From Lamellibrachia satsuma (taxonomy: Eukaryota > Annelida > Polychaeta > Sabellida > Siboglinidae), in the NCBI GenBank assembly GCA_033239005.1, contig BSQZ01000017.1:11252872-11316871 (forward strand): 64,000 nucleotides of DNA. Reading direction: 5' to 3'. The notes below the pieces were generated by a model, which saw nothing but the letters and a program-made list of their open reading frames with translations, was not told where the DNA came from and searched no databases. Of the stretch, positions 57,126 through 64,000 are shown piece by piece; within the stretch, counting starts at the first letter, position 1, and each line of letters starts with the position of its first letter. Both the position numbers and the translations under genes were made by a program.

Positions 57126-57226
57126 TAAAAGAAGACAATGTGAATCTTCTGAAAGAAGCCAACATATTGAGTGTTGTTCACACAAAGCTGTACCTCAAGA
57201 TTGAGAAGACAAACAACATTCTGAAG
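57126..57226 (+). CDS. Gene 3 exon 9, copy D
   Basis: Counterpart of 46,163-46,263, open (KEDNVNLLKEANILSVVHTK), with the same splice sites. Because exon 8 is missing in this copy, splicing exon 7 directly to it is out of phase by one base. Confidence 0.6.
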
Positions 57227-57464
57227 GTAATCAGTTTGTTTTATGCTGGAAGATCCTACTGCTACTTTGAGTGGACTTGAATCAAATAACATGTTGGCAT
57301 TCATCTAACATGACAGTTGTTGTAGTCTTATTCAGCTCCAGTAATGTACCGAGCAAATTAATTAACTAGATTCATTACAAGGATTATTTCATCCTTTCTT
57401 CACTAATAATTAATATCAGAACATTTCAACTTAACAATAAGGGCTTTTTTTCTCCCAATATATT

Positions 57465-58337
57465 AAGTTTTTAACAAGATTGAACAAGATTGCCATCCCA
57501 AACAACAAGTTTCATATGGCAAGTGGACAAGGAAGCCATTGGCTTATTGAGAGTCCAACAATTTTCTCATCTATGTGTAGCCCGCCCTTATCAAATATCT
57601 GTCAATTCTATTTTTAAACATATTCACACTACTAGCATTAACACAATCATTTGGCAGTTTGTTTCATTCATTTATCACCCTTTGTGAGAAAGAGTACTTT
57701 CTCATGTCCAAACTACACTGCTCCTTAACCAATGTTGCTTTGTGTCCTCTGGTTCTACTGCCTTCTTTAAGTTTGAAGAACATACATGTATTCCTGTCAA
57801 CATTCTCATAACCATTCACTATTTTAAACACTTCTATTTCGTCTCCTCTTAGTCTCCTGGTTTCTAGTGTTGTCAAAGCACATTGTAATAAGCGACTTTA
57901 GTAACTAAGGTCTCTCAATTCTGGAATCATTTTAGTTGCTCTTCGTTGTGTTCTTTCTAGCTTGTCTGTGTCCCTTTTACGATTTGGCTTCCATGCTTGA
58001 ATACAATATTCCAAATGTGGTCTAATTATTGATTTGTACAGGGGTACAATTAGCTATTTTTCCTTGTACGTGATAGTTCTCCTAATTAGCCCTAGAATTT
58101 GATTTCCTGTCGAAGCAGCAATCCGACATTGCTCTGAAACTTTCACGTCAGCACTAAATGTTAGTCCTTTTCTTGTGTGGTTCTACCTAGTACATTATCC
58201 CCCATTTTATATTCTTCATCCATGTTTCCATGTCCTATGTGTATGCATTTACACTTCCCAAAATTTAATAACAATGGCCATTTTTTGACCATTTAACTAA
58301 TTTATTTAGATCATCCTGTAAACTTTGTTTATCTGTA
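57465..58337 (-). mobile_element. CR1-like LINE copy L3, 3' part
   Basis: The - strand 3' portion of the LINE shared with copy C. It contains TLETRRLRGDEIEVFKIVNG and KLKEGSRTRGHKATLVKEQC with stops, then the RT C-terminal region up to TCTGTA. It is cut at 58,335 by the pogo-type insertion and resumes at 62,259. Confidence 0.85.
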
Positions 58338-58940
58338 GGGGAGGCTTGGGAGAGTTGGGCCACTTTTTACATTTTGACACATTGTGCTCTCTCTATTCAT
58401 GGCAGAGTACCATTTCCTGCGATTGTGATATGATATGATATACAGACCATAATATACAATCTGTGTCAGCTGATTCAAAATGCAGGCACACATGTAGAAA
58501 GAGGAGGTGATTGTTGAAAGGTGTCATCCTGGCCCAACTCTCCCTGGGAGTGGTGAGAGTTGGGCCATATCCAGGGAGACTTGGGCCATAGCTGAGGACA
58601 GCTGGGCCACAAAATCGGAGACTTGGGACAGTGAAGGAAAATGTGAACAATTTAATTCCAAACTTAAAATAACCATTAATAGATATTAAGAACATGGTCC
58701 AGTAGCACTCCACTAGAAAAAGTCAACCTTGATCAGCAAAATATTCCAGTTCTAACTTTTTTAATGATGTCACTGATTAATTGGTCATAGGCCCCTATAT
58801 CAAATCCTAAAATGGAATTATGCTGTGTTTTAACACTTTTTAAAATGACTGTGATATTGAGGCACACTTTCACACTCATCCCAATCAACAATGTCAACCT
58901 GTGCTATGTGATGCACAATATGTGATAGGTTTGATGATGC

Positions 58941-59297
58941 CTAATAAAGAGACGAGTGGAAATCCCATCGTGTAAAGTCACAAGGAAATGTAATTTTTCC
59001 TGCTCGACGAGCTGTGCCACCAAGCTGTTGAGGCTCAGGTAGCTTCCTGATGATGTCCTTAGGGAATGATGCTTCATCTTTATCATTAATCATGAATGTA
59101 GATATTGTCTGATGACGACTGAATTCTCGTCGAAGAAAAACACCTTCACACTCGTCTCCATCAATAACGTGAACCCGCGCTGTATAATGGACAATGCGTG
59201 ATTTGGCCAACACAAATTTTACAACTGCAAAATCACCTTCAATGACTTGGTAATCTGGCTCATCAGCATCACTTTCACCACTTTCCATGAATGGCAC
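58941..59297 (-). pseudogene. C-terminal accessory domain of pogo-type transposase
   Basis: A 118-codon frame after the transposase: GDFAVVKFVLAKSRIVHYTA, RVHVIDGDECEGVFLRREFS, then KDIIRKLPEPQQLGGTARRA and GKITFPCDFTRWD. Similar 'V.F....HY.G.V...D.....FLRR...LP.P...GGT.R' tails occur at the end of some invertebrate pogo-like transposases, so it was probably fused to 59,365-60,836 and later separated by stops. It resembles a small beta-barrel reader domain; the function is not established. Confidence 0.55.
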
Positions 59298-59364
59298 ATC
59301 TTCGGTATCACTTTCTGATGAAGGACTTTTTAGCTCTATGTTTGACTGGTTGATTTGACTTTCA

Positions 59365-60836
59365 TTTTTTAGTGTGCCTAGCAGCTAGTGCGTCTGCTAT
59401 GCTATTATGTACTGGAGTATCGGTTAGAATCTTTGTATCCCCTCTCTTGCGACCTCTGTTGGTAACCTTTCGTGGAGCAGCTTTTGGAAGCGGAACAATA
59501 TCAGCAGGTGATGCATAATGGTTTCTTGGCCCTGGCTGAGCCGGAGCTGGTGTTGCAGTAGAACTCGGTTCTGGCTGTCGGGCTGGTGCTGCAGTAGAAC
59601 TCGGTTCTGGCTGTTGGGCTTGTGTTACAGTAGAACTTGGTTCTGGCTGTCGGGCTGGTGTTGCAGTAGAATCTGTTTCTGGCTGGGGAACCGGTGTTGC
59701 AGTAGAACTGGGTTCTGGCTGGGGAGCTGGTAGTTGTTCAGCAGGAATTGGATAATTTCTCTCCAACTCCTCTGGAAGATCTCGATCAGTAACTGTGGCT
59801 GGCGAAAACTCTGTTTCATCGAACAAATCCCGGTTGTAAGGGAAAATGCCGGTACTTTGAAATGCTGACAAAATGTTTTTTGCAGTGAGGCCATGCAACT
59901 GAGTATGGGCAACAAATTCAGGTATTTCATATATCGTAATTGTTTTGCCAGGATTTGATCGCATCCAGTTTTCCATAGCTTGAGCATATGCCGTCTTGAA
60001 AGGTTTGAAACAGCACACATCGAGAGGTTGAAGCCGATGACTGGTATGTGGTGGCATTGTCAGTAACACTACACCATTTTCTTTAGCCAAGTCAATGGCA
60101 GCCAGAGAAATGTGGGCCTCATGGTTATCTAAGATAAGAAAAATTTTATTTTCCTTGCTGCATCGCGTGTGGCAAATGAAATGGTTCAGGTAGTCCAGGA
60201 ATAGGTCCTCGTGGTCCCAACCACTTGAATTTGCACCCCAATACACCCTGGGGGGCCACCTTTGGTGAAATTCTCACGGACGTTTTTCCGTGGGAATATT
60301 AGCATAGGTGGAACGACACTACCAGCTGCATTGATGCCGTACAGCAGAGGTGATTGACCCCACTTGCTTCACTCGTTTTCCAACTACAATGTTTTCGTGT
60401 GCTGAAACTGTCCTGCATCCTGTCTCATCAACGTTATAGATATCGTGACATTCAAACTTGTGCAGGTCCATAATGCTTCCGAGGTTGTCATAGAATTTGC
60501 CCACGGTATACCGGTTGAAGGCCCTAGCAAGAGATGTTGCCTCTGGTGTTCGGATTGCAAGACGGTTTCTTTCTTTAAATGATATCCAAAAGTGTTCACC
60601 AGTCATTCCATTTTCTTTCCAAGAATGAGGCACAGTCACATTGTTTTTCCACAATCAACGCACGACATTTGTTTCTAGTCATACCATGAAATTGTTCAGC
60701 CAAAGTTTTAATATGTGTTATTAAAGTCCTTAGCAGCTGCACGGATGCTACATCCTCCCCTGACTTGTTCCATTGCTCTCTGTAGAACATCTTCTGGTGC
60801 ACCTTGATTTGATCTTCTTTGGTAGTTTCGTGGCAT
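59365..60836 (-). pseudogene. pogo-type transposase, broken
   Basis: The start at 60,836 reads MPRNYQRRSNQGAPEDVLQ then VRGGCSIRAAAKDFN, a Psq/CENP-B-type helix-turn-helix. After a frame break come RALIVEKQCDCAS-type and ERNRLAIRTPEATSLARAF sequence and the first catalytic block IYNVDETGCRTV. Another break lies at YGINAAGSVVPPM, and then the last open frame (60,246-59,362) has FLILDNHEAHIS with the second Asp and SHRLQPLDV with the third, 35 residues apart. The tail has four PEPSSTATP-like repeats and a basic end (RKVTNRGRKRG). The protein cuts and pastes the element; here at least three frame breaks prevent it. Confidence 0.88.
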
Positions 60837-61084
60837 CTGGAAAAATTATGACATCACTAAGACAAACTTAAATTAATATTTTGAAAGATGCAGTCTGCAG
60901 TTACCAACCAGACCTACAGTAATTCTACTGCCCACTAACAACTAATTATATAAAATATTTAATTTATAAATAAATTAATTAAATTTAATTAATACATTTA
61001 TAAATATATTAATATATTTATATTAATATTTACATATAAAATTCATAAGTTTAGCATCATGGTCTATGTCGGCTGGTACATTCG

Positions 61085-61200
61085 GCTTCGGTGACATCAG
61101 ATATAGGCCCACCTTGTGCCGTGATAGTATTCCTCGCCCTCTGTGGCGGCTCGGAACACTATCACAGCACAAGGTAGCCCTATATCTGATAGTCCCCTCT
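61085..61200. repeat. Fold-back sequence within pogo element
   Basis: ATCAGATATAGG..CACCTTGTGC.GTGATAGT (61,097-61,130) pairs with its imperfect reverse complement at about 61,155-61,190, leaving a short GC-rich loop. Such imperfect palindromes are typical of small fold-back elements or MITEs. Confidence 0.75.
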
Positions 61201-61269
61201 GCCTCATGCACTAAATTATACGTACTCAAAGTAATAGGCTTTAGAGAAAAGATTATTCACTAAATGTAA

Positions 61270-61355
61270 GTGATGGGAGAGTTGGGACACCATGCGGGGA
61301 GAGTTGGGCCATGGCCCAACCCTCCCATCCCTGAATGTCCCAACTCTCCCCATAC
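61270..61355. repeat. Internal copies of the pogo end motif
   Basis: GGGAGAGTTGGGACACC, GGGGAGAGTTGGGCCA, TGGCCCAACCCTCCC and GTCCCAACTCTCCCC occur within 85 bp in both orientations, matching the terminal repeat core. Similar copies lie at 58,530-58,610 near the other end. Confidence 0.8.
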
Positions 61356-61448
61356 CCGCCATTTTTATTTCATTCTAAATCTTAGCACAGGCATTGACCA
61401 CATGGATTTCGAAATGAACCAGCATGGATTTCCAAATGCCTTGATGGT

Positions 61449-61790
61449 CAGTGAGACTGGACACCAGGATGTACCACTAGTGGACATGGAGTAACGTTAG
61501 TAGAGGGTCAGTGTAGACTGGACACCAGGAAAGACCCACTAGTGGACATGGAGTAATGTTAGTAGAGGGTCAGTGTAGACTGGACACCAGGATGTACCCA
61601 CTAGTGGACATGGAGTAACGTTAGTAGAGGGTCAGTGTAGACTGGACACCAGGAAAGACCCACTAGTGGACATGGAGTAACGTTAGTAGAGGGTCAATGT
61701 AGACTGGACACCAGGAAGGACCCACTAGTGGACATGGAGTATCGTTAGTAGAGGGTCAGTGTAGACTGGACACAAGGAAATACCCATTCT
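61449..61790. repeat. 62-bp minisatellite within pogo element
   Basis: About six units containing GTAGACTGGACACCAGGA, CCCACTAGTGGACATGGAGT and AACGTTAGTAGAGGGTCAGT; GTGTAGAC landmarks at 61,511, 61,573 and 61,635 give 62 bp. Confidence 0.93.
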
Positions 61791-61794
61791 CATG

Positions 61795-62010
61795 GAGGAC
61801 AATCAATGAACGAGACAAATTATCTACTGATAGCGTAACTGCTAGCAGCGTAAATATGTTTAAAAACAAGGTTGACACATATCTCGGGAGGGCGGATCAC
61901 ATGTTAAACATGTCGGACTCTCGATAAGCCAATGGCTTCCTTGTCCACTTGCCATCTGGGCTTTTGCCTTGGATGGCAGACTTGTTAAATCTTGTTAAAT
62001 CTATCTTGCA
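61795..62010 (+). mobile_element. LINE 3' fragment nested in pogo element
   Basis: Plus-strand frame with INERDKLSTDSVTASSVNMF and KNKVDTYLGRADHM, the end of a CR1-like ORF2, followed by GCCAATGGCTTCCTTGTCCA and CTTGTTAAATCTTGTTAAAT tail repeats. Its protein differs from the L1-L3 family (KVDTYLGRA against RIDRYLIRA), so it is a sister family. Confidence 0.75.
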
Positions 62011-62258
62011 GAACACCCAAGAACAGTGTACTAAATAGTATTGAAGAGATATAAAATTGCTTACCTTAGAGTCAAATTTTTACTATTTTGTGCATAAAAT
62101 GTATTTCTGTTAAAAACATGGATAGCAAGCCTAAACGTGTCAAGTCCCTTATATCAATAAAAAGATAATGTATTGTACTTCAAATAGATGGCAGCACCTG
62201 TCCACAACATTGGGGGTGGCCCAACTCTCCCTGTGGCCCAACTCTCCCAAGCCTCCCC

Positions 62259-62343
62259 TAACATCAGTAACCTTTCTGAATACTTTTGTATCATCTGCAA
62301 ATTTCATATCTTTGCTAGATAAGTCATCTTCCAAATCATTTAT

Positions 62344-62423
<80 letters not shown>

Positions 62424-62640
62424 CATAGTATAGGGCCTAATACTGATCCCTGTGGTACCCCATTCAAAATAGATTTCCAGTTTGAAATCTCACCATCTAC
62501 TATTACTTTCTGTCTTCTGTGTGTAAGCCACTCTTCTATCCAGTTGATTACATCATTACCTATACCATGGGCTTTTAGTTTAAGTAAAAAAAATTTATGT
62601 GGCACTTTATCGAAAGCTTTCTGAAAATCTACATATTTAC
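62259..62640 (-). mobile_element. CR1-like LINE copy L3, 5' remainder
   Basis: Continuation of L3 beyond the pogo insertion: KFADDTKVFRKVT (catalytic FADD intact), a long (TA)n tract at IYIND, then GVPQGSVLGPIL, EEWLTHRRQKVIVDGE and the DFQKAFDK region at its right end. Similarity ends near 62,630; the endonuclease part is missing. Confidence 0.85.
62347..62418. repeat. (TA)n tract in RT of LINE L3
   Basis: About 72 bp of TA at the same IYIND position as in L1 and L2, the longest of the three. Confidence 0.95.
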
Positions 62641-63680
62641 CAAAAGTTCAGCTTACAAATACAGCTGTAACAAAATACACGTCATCACACAGTTAAACCA
62701 AAACTCTGAATAATATTTAAATTCGTTCCCTGCACTAAAACCAAATGTGGATTATCTGAGTGTTAACCAATCAAATCATATTTCGAGGCGGTACAAGCAT
62801 TTCTACGTCACATTTAAATCCCAAGATGCGATTGGAGTCGGGAGTCTTGAGTGAGTTTTGCACTCGGCCTTTAAAGAAATTTGTCGATCAGTGAAAGAAA
62901 CCGTATGGAACCATGTTTCAACTTATCCGTTATCTGATAATCCAACAAAATAATCTTGCAAATTTTTCACTAAAATACTCACTCCTGATAAATATAACGA
63001 ACCAAGTATCTGGAGCTTCACCAACAATCTAAACCATAAATTACTGATTCCATATGAGCGAAGTCATGAAAAATGGAACAGTTGTGCAAAAATTAGGAGT
63101 GAATAATTTCCTTTCCTAAAATAATTTATTTCACATATAATGTTATAGTATGGGGTTGAAAGTGTACCAAGGTAATAAGTAGAAGATAACTTACTGCCTG
63201 GCTTTTATTATATAGGATGATGAAATAGACCATTCACATTTTTGTGTCGCATCTGTCACATCTATAAATCTAAGTGTCCTGCAAAAGTTTCCACAATGGT
63301 AATTCTTTTTTTTAGAGGTGTATCATGGTGGTTGTGATAAGACAAAAATAGAAATGTTAGGTTTTCCATTGAAACTATTGAATGATACTGCTGACAGTGC
63401 AAAATTGTGTCCCTTTTTGAAAATCCAGTTAGAAAAGTTCCACCCAACATAATTTTTCTAGACAGAGAAATAAATTAATTGTCCGGTTATGTCCTACACC
63501 TCACACCTCACTCAGCATACCTCTCGTGGGGCACTTGTTTTCATAGATTCCATTCTACAGGACAAAAACCCCTGTGTGACAGATGCGACATTAATTATGA
63601 CAGACGTGACATAAACGACAAGGTTAATCAAATTAATCTTTATTTTCAAACTGTCTCTATACTTGGTTGGGCTGTTGGTT
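62641..63680. other. Right flank, no supported gene
   Basis: AT-rich sequence with a slightly CpG-containing patch at 62,760-62,880. Short open stretches (for example 63,450-63,262 on - and 63,479-63,691 on +) show no recognisable motif; the words GTGTCGCATCTGTCACA and GTGACAGATGCGACA form a distant inverted pair. Confidence 0.4.
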
Positions 63681-63770
63681 TACCTGATTAAAATTACTTT
63701 TTCATAAAATATGAAGAAGATTACCTTGATTAACATAGTAATACCTGGAAATCTGACTACATGTAAATTG

Positions 63771-64000
63771 GTATTACCCAGTACAAATTTTTTCATGATG
63801 GCATTCAAAGCAGCTATCTTCCTTTCAACATTTGTGTGCTTGGGACAGGTGCACTGAATACGATCACTGAACCTTGGGATCCTCACATTTGGCGGACGGA
63901 ATTTCTTGAATATTGTGAACTTGTAAGGGAAGGCTGGATTTTCATCTCACAAGATTTTGTATGCATCTTCAACTGTCATGCTCAGAAGACACTTTGCCTT
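63771..64000 (-). CDS. Partial cysteine-containing exon, window edge
   Basis: On the - strand, from the window edge: TVEDAYKIL, a TGA stop, then ENPAFPYKFTIFKKFRPPNV, RIPRFSDRIQCTCPKHTNVE, RKIAALNAIMKKFVLGNTNL and HVVRFPG with a possible donor CAG|GTATTA. The FKKFRPPNV...C.C..H.N...KI.AL pattern recalls uncharacterised transposon-linked proteins found in many invertebrates. It is cut by the window and has one stop, so it may be a relic. No function is claimed. Confidence 0.4.

Larger units (their letters stand above)
58338..62258 (-). mobile_element. pogo/Tigger-type DNA transposon
   Basis: A 3,921-bp element bounded by perfect 26-bp inverted repeats beginning GGGGAGGCTTGGGAGAGTTG and flanked on both sides by TA (58,336-58,337 and 62,259-62,260), the target duplication of the Tc1/mariner-pogo group. 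It encodes a broken DDE transposase and an accessory C-terminal part on the - strand. GAGAGTTGGGCCA-like words recur inside both ends. The right half contains a 62-bp minisatellite, a fold-back sequence and a LINE 3' fragment. It sits inside LINE L3. Confidence 0.93.
52480..62640. repeat. Segmental duplication 2, copy D
   Basis: Second copy of the block at 39,600. Differences include expansion of the 44-bp unit to an array on its left, a ~2.5-kb deletion at 57,090-57,110 relative to copy C, and a 3.9-kb pogo-type insertion into the shared LINE. Similarity to copy C ends near 62,630, inside the LINE. Confidence 0.85.

Overview
This is animal nuclear DNA, not bacterial, viral or organellar. It has AT-rich introns, short exons with GT/GC...AG borders, a tRNA-derived SINE, several families of non-LTR retrotransposons, a pogo-type DNA transposon and many minisatellites. 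The repeat mix and a degenerate TIR-domain relic (TIR in the innate-immunity sense) suggest a marine invertebrate, perhaps a lophotrochozoan such as a mollusc. That is inference only; no gene here identifies the species. No complete host gene can be read: the window shows exon pieces, retrotransposon relics and tandem repeats.

Region 1 (1-21,550) is a head-to-tail segmental duplication, copy A (1-9,131) and copy B (9,613-21,550). Each copy holds, in order: a broken TIR-domain relic (- strand); a tandem array of a ~1.85-kb unit carrying the 3' part of a LINE (two units in A, three in B); a four-exon plus-strand gene fragment of unknown product; a 65-bp minisatellite just after its third exon; a reverse-transcriptase relic; and a compact NRF1-ETS-YY1 promoter-like cluster. 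The two copies have decayed at different exons.

Region 2 (21,551-38,100) is single-copy. It holds a 40-bp minisatellite, a LINE that keeps its 5' end (PHD finger and endonuclease) but lost its 3' end, likely exons of a second plus-strand gene (25.8-28.9 kb) interrupted by a 27-bp minisatellite and a SINE, a pair of 329-bp direct repeats each ending in a hairpin, a modular satellite built on CACCGCAYGG (33.4-34.7 kb), and about 3 kb with almost nothing recognisable.

Region 3 (38,100-62,640) is a second duplication: copy C (about 39,600-47,670) and copy D (about 52,480-62,640). Both carry exons of one plus-strand gene, and both end in the same CR1-like LINE insertion in - orientation. Copy C also has a 1.9-kb terminal-inverted-repeat element with its own promoter-like region and small gene. 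Copy D lost about 2.5 kb there, and its LINE was later split by a 3.9-kb pogo-type transposon; the TA target duplication can be read against the empty site in copy C. The relative order is therefore LINE insertion, then duplication, then pogo insertion. The near-complete CR1-like element of copy C (46.5-50.4 kb) has an SGNH-hydrolase-like ORF1 and an endonuclease/RT ORF2. Minisatellites repeatedly sit on or beside exon-intron borders. The last 1.3 kb is mostly unassigned and ends in part of a cysteine-containing exon on the - strand.
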